Assembly: GCF_008704555.1 (NCBI RefSeq)
Contig: NZ_CP023702.1
Span: 930,001-994,000 of the forward strand
Reading direction: 5' to 3'
Source: Streptomyces nitrosporeus
Lineage (GTDB): Bacteria > Actinomycetota > Actinomycetes > Streptomycetales > Streptomycetaceae
Length of the DNA stretch: 64,000 nucleotides
The first letter of the stretch is position 1. Every line of letters starts with the position of its first letter. This document shows positions 17,153-26,232 of this stretch, piece after piece. Under the pieces are notes generated by a model. It ran no database searches, was not told the origin of the DNA, and saw only the letters and a list, made by a program, of their open reading frames with translations. Position numbers and translations under genes: made by a program.

Positions 17153-18001
17153 ATGAACGTACTGGACAGTCCCGACTTCGCGCTGATCGACGACATGGAG
17201 GACGTACGCGTCCTGCGGAGCGATGAGGTGACGGTCATTCAGATCAACCGCCCCGAACGTCTCAACGCGTTCACCAGCGACACCGTCGATCACCTGAACA
17301 CAGCGGTGAACACGGCCCGGTCCGACCGTGCCACCGGTGCGGTCGTGCTCACCGGGGCAGGTGAACGGGCCTTCTGCGCGGGGGGTGACCAGAAGGTCCG
17401 CGCACGGGAGGGCGACTACGGGCCGGGGGCTCTGGGCGCGCTGGCCACCGAGGAGCTGTACCGGAACATCCGGGCCTGCCCCAAGCCCGTGATCGCGGCG
17501 GTGAACGGCTACGCCTTCGGCGGGGGGCACGTCATACAGCTGGTGTGCGACCTGACGGTCGCGGGCAGCACGGCGGTGTTCGCCCAACCGGGCCCGCAGG
17601 TCGGTTCGTTCGACGCGGGCTACGGATCCGCTTTCCTGGCGCGTGTCGTCGGCGAGAAGCGGGCGCGGCAGATGCTGCTCCTCGCGGAGCGCGTCGACGC
17701 GTCCACCGCTCTCGCCTGGGGCCTGGTCAACTCGGTCGTCGAGCCCGGCGCGGTGGTGAGCACCGCGATCGAATGGGCACGCAGGTGCTGCGCCCTCTCC
17801 CCCACCGCTCTGGGAGTGCTCAAGCACTCGCTGAACGCCGACACGGAGCACATCGCGGGGCTGGGCCGGGCGTGCTTCGACACCCTGAGCCTGTTCGGGC
17901 ACATGCCGGAAGCCAGGGAGGGGTACACCGCCTTCGCGGAGAAGCGGGTGCCCGACTTCAGCGGGTTCCGCACCGGCACGGCGGTGGACGGCCGTGGGTA
18001 G
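17153..18001 (+). CDS. MenB-like crotonase (naphthoyl-CoA synthase family)
   Basis: 282 residues. AGGDQKVR (76-83), GYAFGGGHVIQLVCDLTVA and GPQVGSFDAGYG (Asp154) are hallmarks of 1,4-dihydroxy-2-naphthoyl-CoA synthase (MenB) and its ring-opening relative BadI, and the tail EGYTAFAEKRVPDF also fits. MenB performs an intramolecular Claisen-type ring closure on succinylbenzoyl-CoA. Streptomyces normally makes menaquinone by the futalosine route, so a MenB-type gene here more likely serves a specialised pathway forming or opening a carbocycle. It overlaps the next gene by 8 bases and starts a four-gene operon. Confidence 0.75.
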   Translation: MNVLDSPDFALIDDMEDVRVLRSDEVTVIQINRPERLNAFTSDTVDHLNTAVNTARSDRATGAVVLTGAGERAFCAGGDQKVRAREGDYGPGALGALATEELYRNIRACPKPVIAAVNGYAFGGGHVIQLVCDLTVAGSTAVFAQPGPQVGSFDAGYGSAFLARVVGEKRARQMLLLAERVDASTALAWGLVNSVVEPGAVVSTAIEWARRCCALSPTALGVLKHSLNADTEHIAGLGRACFDTLSLFGHMPEAREGYTAFAEKRVPDFSGFRTGTAVDGRG

Positions 18002-19016
18002 CGCGGGGCACGACGACGGCTTCGGCGGTCTGTACGCCCGGGGGCGGGAGACGTTCGCCGGACTGCTGCCGGACGGCGGCGAACGCCTCGACGCGATCTT
18101 CGCCCTCTCCCCCGGCCTGGCCCACGTCGCCGTCGGCACCGTGTACGGATATCTCCACCACCGCAGGGCGCTCGACGCGCGGGCCCGCGAGATCGCGGCC
18201 CTCGCGGCGATCGTCTCCTCGGGGATGTGCGGTACACCGCTGGCCGTCCACACCCGCTCGGCTCTCGCCGCCGGCGTCGCCCCGGCGGAGATCGTCGAAG
18301 TGGTGGTGGAGTGCGCCGCGTTCGCGGGCTTCCCACGAGCGGTGAGCGCGCTGCCGGCCGTCGAGAAGGTCTTCGCCGAGGCGGGTATCGCCTCTCCGCC
18401 GCAGCGCTCGCCCAGAGAGGTCGTCCTGGAGGCGCTGGACACCGCCCGGCGCCGGACGGCGACCGACGGGCGCGGGCCGGAGGACGAGCCGTTCGCCCCG
18501 GCACTGCGCCCGGGCAGCGACACGACGGTGTACACACTTGCCCCGGACCGGGCCCTCGTCCTCTGCGCGCCGGCGGGCCCTGTGGACGGCGAGGGCGAGA
18601 TCCTCGACATCCGCGTCGTCGACGGCCGTGTGGCCGGGACGACCGTCCTCACGGAGAGCGCGTCCGCGGCAGGTCCGGCGGGCGCCCGGGAAACCGCCGG
18701 GGCGGCACGTCACGCACTGACGGCGTTCCTGCGGGACCTCGACGCGGTGGGCCACGGGCCGGCCGCCGAGTTCGTGCTCGGCGGGCCCGATCTGCTCGAC
18801 GACACGGCGCCTCTCCTCGGACCGCTGGCGGCCGGCATCCGCCCACGGGTGTACGGACTGGGCGAGGAGTGCGCCGCGGCGGTCTTCGAGGACGCCGGCC
18901 CGTCCGGCCCGGTGATCGCGCTCGCCTTCTGCGAAGGGGGCCGGGTCCGCAGCCTCCGGGTGGCGGGGGACGACCGTGCCGGCGCGGGCCCCGGACCGGG
19001 CCTGCGCGACGGCTGA
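17994..19016 (+). CDS. Carboxymuconolactone-decarboxylase-like protein with extra domain
   Basis: 340 residues from the GTG overlapping the MenB-like stop. Residues ~35-130 fit the AhpD/CMD fold (LDARAREIAALAAIVSSGMCGTPLAVHTRSALAAGVAPAEIVEVV), with a single Cys and the conserved His instead of the CxxC of peroxidase members, so a decarboxylase or lactonase role is more likely than a redox one. The last ~150 residues (TALTAFLRDLDAVGH..., ALAFCEGGRVRSLRV) may be an NTF2/SnoaL-like domain; that is a guess. It may act on the product of the MenB-like enzyme. Confidence 0.6.
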   Translation: MGSAGHDDGFGGLYARGRETFAGLLPDGGERLDAIFALSPGLAHVAVGTVYGYLHHRRALDARAREIAALAAIVSSGMCGTPLAVHTRSALAAGVAPAEIVEVVVECAAFAGFPRAVSALPAVEKVFAEAGIASPPQRSPREVVLEALDTARRRTATDGRGPEDEPFAPALRPGSDTTVYTLAPDRALVLCAPAGPVDGEGEILDIRVVDGRVAGTTVLTESASAAGPAGARETAGAARHALTAFLRDLDAVGHGPAAEFVLGGPDLLDDTAPLLGPLAAGIRPRVYGLGEECAAAVFEDAGPSGPVIALAFCEGGRVRSLRVAGDDRAGAGPGPGLRDG

Positions 19017-19039
19017 CACCGAACCGGGAGGAACCGCAC

Positions 19040-19711
19040 ATGCCGCTGTACGCCTTCGAAGGGCGCTTCCCCGAGATCGCGCCGACCGCGTTCGTCCATC
19101 CCGACAGTGTGCTGACCGGTGACGTCCTGGTCGGCGGCCACTGCTACCTGGGACCGGGAGCGAGTCTGCGGGGCGACTTCGGCCGGATCGTCGTGGGCGA
19201 GGGGGCGAACATCCAGGACAACTGCGTGCTGCACTGCTTCCCCGGACGCGAGGTGCGGGTCGGTGCGGACGGCCATATCGGCCACGGCTCGGTCCTGCAC
19301 GGCTGCCGCGTGGGACCGGGCGTCCTGGTCGGCATGAACGCCGTCGTCATGGACGACGCCGAACTGGGCGCGGGCGCCGTCATCGGCGCCGGCTGCGTGG
19401 TCCCGGCCGGCATGGCCGTCCCCGAACGGCACCTCGTCGTCGGGGTACCCGCCAAGATCCTGAGGGAGCTCACCGCGGACGAACTGGAGTGGAAGGCCCG
19501 GGGCACGGCCACCTACCAGGAACTCGCCGTCCGCTGCGTGACGGGGCTCAGCACCGTGCGCCCGAAGTCCGGTCCACCGCCCGGCGACAGCCCGGCACAC
19601 GTCGCCGGATGGCGGCACGTACCCCTGCACGACCACCGGGCGGGCGCCTCCGCCACGGAGGCCACCGGCACACCGGCCCCGCCTGACGGCCCCGGCCGGG
19701 ACCTCGGCTGA
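19040..19711 (+). CDS. PaaY/CaiE-like gamma-carbonic-anhydrase-fold protein
   Basis: 223 residues from the ATG after GGGAGGAACC. Left-handed beta-helix hexapeptide repeats run through residues ~15-140, with His65, His82 and His87 (NCVLHC and GHIGHGSVLHG) at the metal-ligand positions of the gamma-carbonic-anhydrase family. The motif pattern is closest to PaaY and CaiE. PaaY is a thioesterase that hydrolyses dead-end CoA esters in phenylacetate breakdown. In an operon with chorismate mutase/prephenate dehydratase this points to aromatic acyl-CoA intermediates. The C-terminal ~40 residues are disordered Pro/Ala/Gly. Confidence 0.75.
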   Translation: MPLYAFEGRFPEIAPTAFVHPDSVLTGDVLVGGHCYLGPGASLRGDFGRIVVGEGANIQDNCVLHCFPGREVRVGADGHIGHGSVLHGCRVGPGVLVGMNAVVMDDAELGAGAVIGAGCVVPAGMAVPERHLVVGVPAKILRELTADELEWKARGTATYQELAVRCVTGLSTVRPKSGPPPGDSPAHVAGWRHVPLHDHRAGASATEATGTPAPPDGPGRDLG

Positions 19712-19768
19712 ACCGCCGGACCCCGGCCCCTTCCGCCACCACCGCGCCACCGCACCATGGAGCTCACC

Positions 19769-20881
19769 GTGATCCACCAGCCTTCCCCCTCCGGACACCA
19801 CCGCAGACAAAAAGTCATCGACGACGTGGACACCCGCCTCATCCGGCTCATCGGCAAGCGCCGGGCGGTCTCGGAGGAGGTCCGGAACGACCGTCTCGCC
19901 GAAGGCGGGACACGTACCGACACCGGGTGGGAGATGCACGTCATCAGCCGCTACCACGAGGCGTTCGGCTCCCCGGGCAGGGACATCGCGCTCGGTCTCC
20001 TGCGGCTCTCGCAGGGCGAGCCGCCGACGGGCCGGCCCTCGGCACCGGACGCGTTCCTCGGCCCCGCCGACAGCTACAGCGGCGTCGCCCACCGGCAGTT
20101 CGCCGGATCCGGCGGCCCGGTACTCCTCATGGACAGCGCCGCCGACGTGCTCGACGCCGTAGGGCGGGGGCGGGCGGGCTCGGGAACCGTACCGGTGCAC
20201 AACACCACGGCGGGCCCCGTCGTGGAGGTGATGGACGCCCTCGCCCTCGGTGCCCCGCTGAGCGTCATCGGTGAACGGCGCCTTCCCGTGACCCTGGTCC
20301 TGGCCACCGTCAGGCCGGGCCCGCCCGACGGCGTACGCGTGGTGCGCACCCACCCGCACGCGTACGCGCAGTGCGCGTCCTGGTTCGCCGCCCACCTGCC
20401 GGGGGCCCGGTGTGCCGCCGCCCCGTCGACCGCCGCGGGCGCGGAGACGGTGGCCCGGGAGGGGGACGCGTCGCGTGCCGCCCTGTGCGCCCCGGCGACC
20501 GCCGAGCGCCTCGGGCTGCACCCGGTGGGCGGGAACCTGACCGGAACGCCCCCCGCGGTCACGCGGTTCCTCCGGGTCGTCCGCGTCGCGCCACCGCGTC
20601 CGCCCACCGGCCGGGACCTGACCACTCTCGTCGTACCCGCCGACCGCGTGCCCCTGCTCACCGTCGTCCGCTCACTGGCGGCATCCGGCGTCCACGTCCA
20701 GGACCTGCACCCCGGCGGGCGGCATCCCGACGGGTACCTGTGGATCGACGTCGCCGGGCACCGGGACCAGGCGCCCCTGGGCGAGGCCCTCGAACGGCTG
20801 CGGCGGGAGAGCGACCGTGTGCGGGTACTCGGTTCGTACCCCGCGGCATCCGCCCGGGCCGTTTCAGGAGAAACCCTGTGA
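19769..20881 (+). CDS. pheA: Bifunctional chorismate mutase/prephenate dehydratase (P-protein)
   Basis: 370 residues. The N-terminal ~80 are an AroQ-type chorismate mutase helix set (VIDDVDTRLIRLIGKRRAVSEEV). Next is a prephenate dehydratase region: FLGPADSYSGVA, PVHNTTAGPVVEVMDAL in place of the PIENS segment, and TRFLRV with the conserved catalytic Thr. The final ~85 residues resemble an ACT regulatory domain, but the Phe-binding motifs look degenerate, so feedback inhibition may be relaxed. It converts chorismate to phenylpyruvate. The GTG at 19769 has GGAG six bases upstream; an ATG at 19757 has none. A fused P-protein inside a gene cluster suggests dedicated phenylpyruvate supply. Confidence 0.75.
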   Translation: MIHQPSPSGHHRRQKVIDDVDTRLIRLIGKRRAVSEEVRNDRLAEGGTRTDTGWEMHVISRYHEAFGSPGRDIALGLLRLSQGEPPTGRPSAPDAFLGPADSYSGVAHRQFAGSGGPVLLMDSAADVLDAVGRGRAGSGTVPVHNTTAGPVVEVMDALALGAPLSVIGERRLPVTLVLATVRPGPPDGVRVVRTHPHAYAQCASWFAAHLPGARCAAAPSTAAGAETVAREGDASRAALCAPATAERLGLHPVGGNLTGTPPAVTRFLRVVRVAPPRPPTGRDLTTLVVPADRVPLLTVVRSLAASGVHVQDLHPGGRHPDGYLWIDVAGHRDQAPLGEALERLRRESDRVRVLGSYPAASARAVSGETL

Positions 20882-20994
20882 AGTCCCCTCACCTTTCGGT
20901 AAACCGGGTGTTCCGGGCCCACCGCACCGTCTCGACGGCCGGGGCGCCCTGAGCACGCCCAGGAGACAGGGGTTTCCTTCCAGGAGGAGAGGCC

Positions 20995-22332
20995 GTGCCC
21001 CGCACACCCAACGAGCGCCTGCGCACCCTCGTGCGGCGCAGCGGCTGGAGCCATTCCCGGCTGGCCCAGGCCGTCCGGCTGGTGGCAGCCGAACACGAGA
21101 GACCGGTGCTGTGCGACCACACCTCGGTGTCGCGGTGGATCGCCGGGACCCAGCCCCGGCCCCCCACGTCCACCTTCCTCCTCGAAGCGCTGTCGCGGAA
21201 GCTGGGCCGCAGGATCACGGCCCAGGAGGCGGGTCTCACCCGCGCGCCCGCGGCCCCGCTCGTCCTGTCCTGGCAGGACGACTCGCTGCACCGCCTCGAC
21301 CGTCTCGTCGAGTTCGAACTCGACCCGGCCCGGGTCCATCTGCTCGAAGCCGGCACGTACCGCCCCAGCGCCCTGCTCCCGCCCGACCCCTGGAGCCCGC
21401 TCGGCTCCCCGGCGGCGAACCCGGAGCCGGTGACCGGCCGCGTCGGCGGTGCGGAGGTGGCCCAGCTCCGCTCCCTGACCGAGCTGTTCGCCCTCAGCAT
21501 CGCCCAGCACGGCGGGCAGGCGATCCGGCCGGCCCTGGCCGCCTACCTGGCGCACACCGTCACGCCCTGGCTGCGCGCCCCCTCCTCCGACACCACCCGC
21601 CGTGAGCTTCTCGCCGCCGGGGCACAGCTGACGCTGCTGCTCGCCGAGGCCTGCATCGACGCGGACGGCCATGCCGCCACCCAGCACTACCAGCAACTGG
21701 CCGTACGCCTCGCCGCCGGCTCGGGCGACCACGCCACCGTGGCCATCGCCCTGCGGGCGATGGCCACGCACGCCACCGGCCTGGGCCACCGGGGCCCCGC
21801 CGTCCTGCACCTCACCCAGCGGGCCGTCGAACACGCCCGCCACGCCCCGCCGGCCGTCCGCAGCTACACGTACGCGCACCTCGCGGTCGTCCAGGCCCAT
21901 CACGACCGCCGCGCCGCCCTGGACGCGCTCGCCCGGGCCGAACGGTTCCACACCGAAGGGGCCGACGCCCCTCCCGGCCCTTTCACGAGCTACCCGGAGG
22001 GCGCCCTGCACTACCAGCGCGCGCAGACGCTCGACGCGCTGAAGAACACACCAGGCGCCTTACTCGCCCTGAACGCCTCGCTCCGCGCGCGTACCCCGGG
22101 CGAGCACCGCGCGGCGCTGCTCACCCACGCACGCCTCGCCGGGATCCTCCTCCGCCACGGCCACCTCGAACGGGCCCTGGCACACTGGCAGGTCTTCGTC
22201 GACGAGTACCCCACCCTCCGGTCCCCCCGCACGCACCGCATGCTGAAGGCCATGCACGGGCAGCTGCGCCCGCACGGCCGCCACCCCGGCGCACGGGACC
22301 TCCTCGCCCGCGCCGACGTGCTCCTGCGCTGA
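20995..22332 (+). CDS. HTH/TPR-type transcriptional regulator, TTA-containing paralogue
   Basis: 445 residues from the GTG after AGGAGGAGA. The HTH region (HTSVSRWIAGTQP, ALSRKLGRRITAQEAGL) and TPR-like body match the regulator at 1009-2421 along the whole length, including FVDEYPTLRSPRTHRML and RPHGRHPGAR near the end. A TTA codon at 22060-22062 (Leu356) again implies bldA dependence. The two paralogues lie at either side of the ketosynthase and MenB-like blocks, consistent with pathway-specific control. No sensing domain was recognised. Confidence 0.75.
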   Translation: MPRTPNERLRTLVRRSGWSHSRLAQAVRLVAAEHERPVLCDHTSVSRWIAGTQPRPPTSTFLLEALSRKLGRRITAQEAGLTRAPAAPLVLSWQDDSLHRLDRLVEFELDPARVHLLEAGTYRPSALLPPDPWSPLGSPAANPEPVTGRVGGAEVAQLRSLTELFALSIAQHGGQAIRPALAAYLAHTVTPWLRAPSSDTTRRELLAAGAQLTLLLAEACIDADGHAATQHYQQLAVRLAAGSGDHATVAIALRAMATHATGLGHRGPAVLHLTQRAVEHARHAPPAVRSYTYAHLAVVQAHHDRRAALDALARAERFHTEGADAPPGPFTSYPEGALHYQRAQTLDALKNTPGALLALNASLRARTPGEHRAALLTHARLAGILLRHGHLERALAHWQVFVDEYPTLRSPRTHRMLKAMHGQLRPHGRHPGARDLLARADVLLR

Positions 22333-22584
22333 GACGGACACCGGCGGAACGGAACGGGAGGGGCCGCGTCCCGCCCCGGACCGGACCGCCGGGTCAGGAG
22401 GAGGGAAGGCCGTCGTGTAATCGAATGGATCCTGCATGGTCAACACCCTGCGGAGTCGGGGTTCCGGGACACGGCGACACCACGGCCGGTGCGTACGGAT
22501 CCCTCCATCAGGCCCAAGGCGGCGTCCGGGTCTCCGTGCCGGCGGGGCCTGCCGGGCACACCCGCGAGGACGGGCCGGTCCGGT

Positions 22585-23427
22585 TCAGCCCCCGGCCAGT
22601 GGGGAGGCCGGCTTGGGGAAACCCCCGAGCCCGATCTCGGGGACGGTGATCCCTCCGTCGACGAAGAGCGCGTGCCCGCTCACGTAGGAGGCCGCCGGTG
22701 ACGCGAGGAAGAGCGTGGCACCGGCGATCTCGTCCGTGGTGGCCCACCGTCCCAGCGGGACGTGGCTGGTGAGCCAGTCGGACAACGCGCCGTACCCGGT
22801 GGCGAAGGCGGTCATGTCCGTGCGGGTCCAGCCGGGGCAGACGGCGTTGACGCGGACGCCCTGGCGTGCCCAGCCCACGGCGAGGCTGCGGACGAGTGAG
22901 AGCTGCGCGGCCTTGGCCGCTCCGTACGCCTCCAGCGCCGGCAGGGACGCCACCCCGGCGATGGACGACATGAGGATCAGGCTCCCCCGGCCGGAGGAGA
23001 CCAGGTGGTCGTGGGCGGCGCCGGCGAGTGCCGCGGTGGCGCTGAGGTTGACCGCGATGACGCTGTTCCAGTCCTCCGGGTCCGCGCGGTGCAACGGCTC
23101 CAGCAGCACCGCGCCGTCCTCGCCGTGGGGCAGGACACCGGCGTTCAGGACGACGACGTCGAGCCCGCCCAGCCCGGCCGCGGCCCGCTCCACCAGACCG
23201 GTGGCCACCTCGGGAAGCGCGAGGTCGCCGTCGAGGGCGACGGCTTTCCTCCCGCGCTCCTCGACGGCCGCCACGGTGGACCGGAGGGCGGGGAGGGTAC
23301 GGGCCGCGACGGCGACGTCGCAGCCCGCCTCCGCCAGTGCCTCGGCGACCGCCTTCCCGATGCCCCGGGAGGCGCCGGTGACCAGAGCCCGGCCCCCGTC
23401 CAGACGGAAACGGTCCAGCACACTCAT
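22585..23427 (-). CDS. FabG-like short-chain dehydrogenase
   Basis: 280 residues from the ATG preceded by GGAAAGGAAC. Classical SDR features are all present: TGASRGIG, LNAG, the Ser of MSSIAG, YGAAK for Tyr and Lys, and PGWTRTDM. It is probably an NADP-dependent 3-oxoacyl or keto/alcohol reductase. It lies on the minus strand, divergent from the flavoprotein gene and convergent with the regulator, so it has its own promoter. Confidence 0.8.
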   Translation of the reverse strand: MSVLDRFRLDGGRALVTGASRGIGKAVAEALAEAGCDVAVAARTLPALRSTVAAVEERGRKAVALDGDLALPEVATGLVERAAAGLGGLDVVVLNAGVLPHGEDGAVLLEPLHRADPEDWNSVIAVNLSATAALAGAAHDHLVSSGRGSLILMSSIAGVASLPALEAYGAAKAAQLSLVRSLAVGWARQGVRVNAVCPGWTRTDMTAFATGYGALSDWLTSHVPLGRWATTDEIAGATLFLASPAASYVSGHALFVDGGITVPEIGLGGFPKPASPLAGG

Positions 23428-23790
23428 CGGTGTTCCTTTCCGGCGGCCGGGAGCCGCACCGGCAGAACCCGGCCGTCCCGTACGAGGTGCCCCGCCGCGG
23501 ACCGGGCGGTACACGAGCGACGCGACTTGTCCTGACGCCCACTGAACCAAGCCGGGCGGCATCCGGCGGGTGGGGCGGGGTCACGACTCCGGTGCACCGG
23601 GGGCGACTTTGCGCGTTCGTGAACTTCCCGGCCCGGGAGCCGCCACCAGGACGTCCCCGGTCCGGAGGGCGGACCGCGCCGCTGCCCCGGGGCACGCCCG
23701 CGCGGCTCCTGCCGCAGTTCACCCCCTCGCGTCCGGCAGATGGGTACGGTCGGACCGTCCCCGTCCTCCACCCCCGACCGAGGAGCTCCC
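23428..23790. other. Divergent promoter region
   Basis: 363 bases between the SDR (minus) and the acyl-CoA-dehydrogenase-like gene (plus). No gene is supported. GAGGAGCTCCC directly precedes 23791 as ribosome binding site. No clear -10/-35 or palindrome stood out. Confidence 0.4.
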
Positions 23791-24867
23791 ATGGAAGACG
23801 AGCAGGACCACCCCCTTCTCGTCCGGGCCCGCCGTCTCTCGGAAGTCCTGCTGGCCCCCGCCGCCCAGCGCGTCGACCAAGACGGCCTCCCCGCCGCCCA
23901 TCTGGACGAGCTGCGCGCCTCCGGACTGCTGGGGGCGAGCGCTCCGCAGGCGTACGGGGGGGCCGGAGTCCCCGACGCGGTCGCCCGGGACATCCAGGAG
24001 GCCCTGGCCACCGGCTGCTGCACGACCTGGTTCGTGCAGGCCCAGCACCAGTCCCCGCTGCGGCTGCTCGCCGCGTCGGACAGCCCGGCGAAGGAGCGGC
24101 TGCTTCCGGAGCTGGCGAGCGGCAGGGTGATGGCGGGCGTCGCGTACGCCCATGTCCGCTCGTTTCCCCGGGTTCCGGTGCGGGCCACAGCCGACCGCGG
24201 TGGCTGGCGGTTCGACGGCACCGTCCCCTGGTACACCGGCTGGAAGCTGAACGACGTGATGCTGCTGGCCGGGATCGACGCCGACGACGAGGTGGTCTTC
24301 GCGTTCACCGAGGCCGGGGGACAGCCCGGGCTGCGCGCGTCGGAGCCCCTGCGGCTGGTCGCCGTTTCCTCCTCCCGCACGGTCTCCCTGCGGCTGGACG
24401 GCCTGTGGGTGCCGCCGGAGTCCGTCGTCCTGCGGGTGCCGAGGGAGCGTTGGGCCGTTACGGACCTGGCGCACGCCTCCCACGTCTCGCCCGCCGTGTT
24501 CGGCGTCGCCGAGGCCGCTCTGCGGTTGCTGGAGGAGACCGGTGCGGAGGCCGCCGCGACCGCGCGCGGTCTGCGGGCCGAACTGGCCCTGGTCCGGCGG
24601 CACGCCTATGCCCTGGCCGACCGGCCGGAACCGGACCACGGTGTTCCCGAGCGCACCGCTCTGCGGCTGCGCGCTCTCGACCTGCTGCGCACGGTGACCA
24701 CCGCGGTGGTCGTCGCGGGAGGCGGCCGTACGACCGGCCTGGACCATCCGGCACAACGACTGGCCAGAGAGAGCCTGTTCCTGCTCGTCCAGGGACAGAC
24801 GGCGCCGGTCCGCCGGGCGCACCTGGCGTCCCTGGCCCCGGGGCCGGGCGCCGCCGCCCCGCCCTGA
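23791..24867 (+). CDS. Acyl-CoA-dehydrogenase-fold flavoprotein
   Basis: 358 residues. The order of features is that of the acyl-CoA dehydrogenase superfamily: helical N-domain with SAPQAYGGAGV, a beta middle domain (FDGTVPWYTGW), and a helical C-domain. The C-terminal HPAQRLARESLFLLVQGQTAPVR recalls class D flavin monooxygenases and TdaE-like proteins rather than true dehydrogenases, whose catalytic Glu I did not find. TdaE works on a seven-membered-ring CoA ester in tropone biosynthesis. With PaaY-like and P-protein genes nearby, an oxygenase on an aromatic or ring-expanded CoA ester is a plausible but unproven role. Confidence 0.65.
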   Translation: MEDEQDHPLLVRARRLSEVLLAPAAQRVDQDGLPAAHLDELRASGLLGASAPQAYGGAGVPDAVARDIQEALATGCCTTWFVQAQHQSPLRLLAASDSPAKERLLPELASGRVMAGVAYAHVRSFPRVPVRATADRGGWRFDGTVPWYTGWKLNDVMLLAGIDADDEVVFAFTEAGGQPGLRASEPLRLVAVSSSRTVSLRLDGLWVPPESVVLRVPRERWAVTDLAHASHVSPAVFGVAEAALRLLEETGAEAAATARGLRAELALVRRHAYALADRPEPDHGVPERTALRLRALDLLRTVTTAVVVAGGGRTTGLDHPAQRLARESLFLLVQGQTAPVRRAHLASLAPGPGAAAPP

Positions 24868-24933
24868 GTCCCCGTCGTCCCGAGTCCCCGCCGTCCCGAG
24901 TCTTCCCGTCCGAGTGCACGGAGGTGCGTCACG

Positions 24934-25932
24934 ATGCAGGAGCGGTTCCAGAGCGTCCGGAGGCAGGAGCCCGGCGGCACACCAGGCCTTCCGGAACCGG
25001 GTGTCGAGGTGTCCGCCGCTCAGGCCGGAGTGGGGCACCCGGGCGACGTCCTTCTCGTCCACGACGCCGTACTGCCGAACGGGCTCTCCTTCCGCGTCCG
25101 GGTCCCCGGCGCACACGACCTGTTCGGCGACCGGGGCAGCGGTGGTCTCCCGGACGACGCCTTCCTGCTCCGGTCTGTGGTGGAGCAGTGCGCGTACGCG
25201 ACCCTTCAGCACACGGGGCTGCTGCGGCCCGGGGAGGTCCCACTGAACACGTCGTCGAGCAGCCGTGTCCTGACCGCCCCGCCGCTGCGGCGCTTCCAGG
25301 GGGAGCTGCTGGCGACATGCCTCGTCGAACAGCTCCGGACCAGCCGGACGGGACGCACCCGACGTGTGGCCGCTTCGTGCGTCCTGCGGTCGCCGGACGG
25401 CCGGGTGGTGGCGGACGGCGAGACCGGCGCCGGGGTCCTCGAACGCGCCCTGTACCGGGCCTGGCGGGGCGCCGGGGTGGTCCGGGCGGGAAACCTGCCG
25501 CCTGTTCAGGACGGGGCCCGTGCCCGTACCGGAAGGGTCAGGTCCCTGCCCGGGAACCAGGTCCTGGCCCGGGCCGGGCGCGAGGACGGAGGCGACGCGC
25601 ACGCGGTGCTGCGCCTGTCCGGCCCTCATCCCTACCTGCTGCCCGCGTCCGCGGACCATGTGACGGGGAGGCTGTTCGCGGAGGCGGCCCGGCAGCTCGT
25701 GCTCGGTGTGTGCGGGCCGTACACCGGGCTGCGCGCGCTGCATCTGTCGTTCCTCCGGCTGTGCACCCTGGAGGAGTCCGTGCGGGTGCGCGCTGTTCCG
25801 TGCTCCGGGCCGCGGGCGTCCGACCGGTGGCGTGTCCTTTTCTCCCAGGCGGGCGCCACGGTGTGCGCCGGACACGTCGAGGCGGACGTCCCGGAGGGGC
25901 GGGAGCGGCGGACACGGCACCGGGACGGGTGA
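24934..25932 (+). CDS. AfsA-family (A-factor biosynthesis hotdog) protein
   Basis: 332 residues from the ATG after ACGGAGGTG. Two hotdog repeats are present; the second has HPYLLPASADHVTGRLFAEAARQ, matching the conserved HPxxxDHVxGxxLLEAARQ region of AfsA. AfsA condenses a beta-ketoacyl-ACP with dihydroxyacetone phosphate to begin gamma-butyrolactone signals. No TetR-family receptor gene was seen in the window, so it could make a signal sensed elsewhere, or a butenolide part of the product itself. It follows the flavoprotein gene by 66 bases on the same strand. Confidence 0.7.
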   Translation: MQERFQSVRRQEPGGTPGLPEPGVEVSAAQAGVGHPGDVLLVHDAVLPNGLSFRVRVPGAHDLFGDRGSGGLPDDAFLLRSVVEQCAYATLQHTGLLRPGEVPLNTSSSSRVLTAPPLRRFQGELLATCLVEQLRTSRTGRTRRVAASCVLRSPDGRVVADGETGAGVLERALYRAWRGAGVVRAGNLPPVQDGARARTGRVRSLPGNQVLARAGREDGGDAHAVLRLSGPHPYLLPASADHVTGRLFAEAARQLVLGVCGPYTGLRALHLSFLRLCTLEESVRVRAVPCSGPRASDRWRVLFSQAGATVCAGHVEADVPEGRERRTRHRDG

Positions 25933-26232
25933 CCCGGGGCGGGTGGCCCGGGACGGACGGTCCGGGACGGCCGCGCCCTGTGGGTGCCCGAAGACAGGGG
26001 CCGCCGTACCTGCGGACGCGCCGTGGACACCGTCCGCTTCTCACTCCCGCCTCCCGCGCGGAGGGCCGCCGGCCGTGCTTCGCCGTCCCCGTTTCCCTTC
26101 CGTCCGGCCGGGCATCACAGGAACGAGGCAGCCGTGAACCGGCCGGAGCGCCGGTCACCACGACGGAACCGTTGTCGCTCGTCCCGCGGCCGCGCCCGGC
26201 CGGGGACCGAGCAGACCCGACCGAGGAGTGCC
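25933..26232. other. Intergenic, upstream of a P450 gene
   Basis: A 300-base stretch with no supported gene. An in-frame GTG at 26134 could extend the P450 by 33 arginine-rich residues, but GAGGAG just upstream of 26233 favours the later start. Confidence 0.4.
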
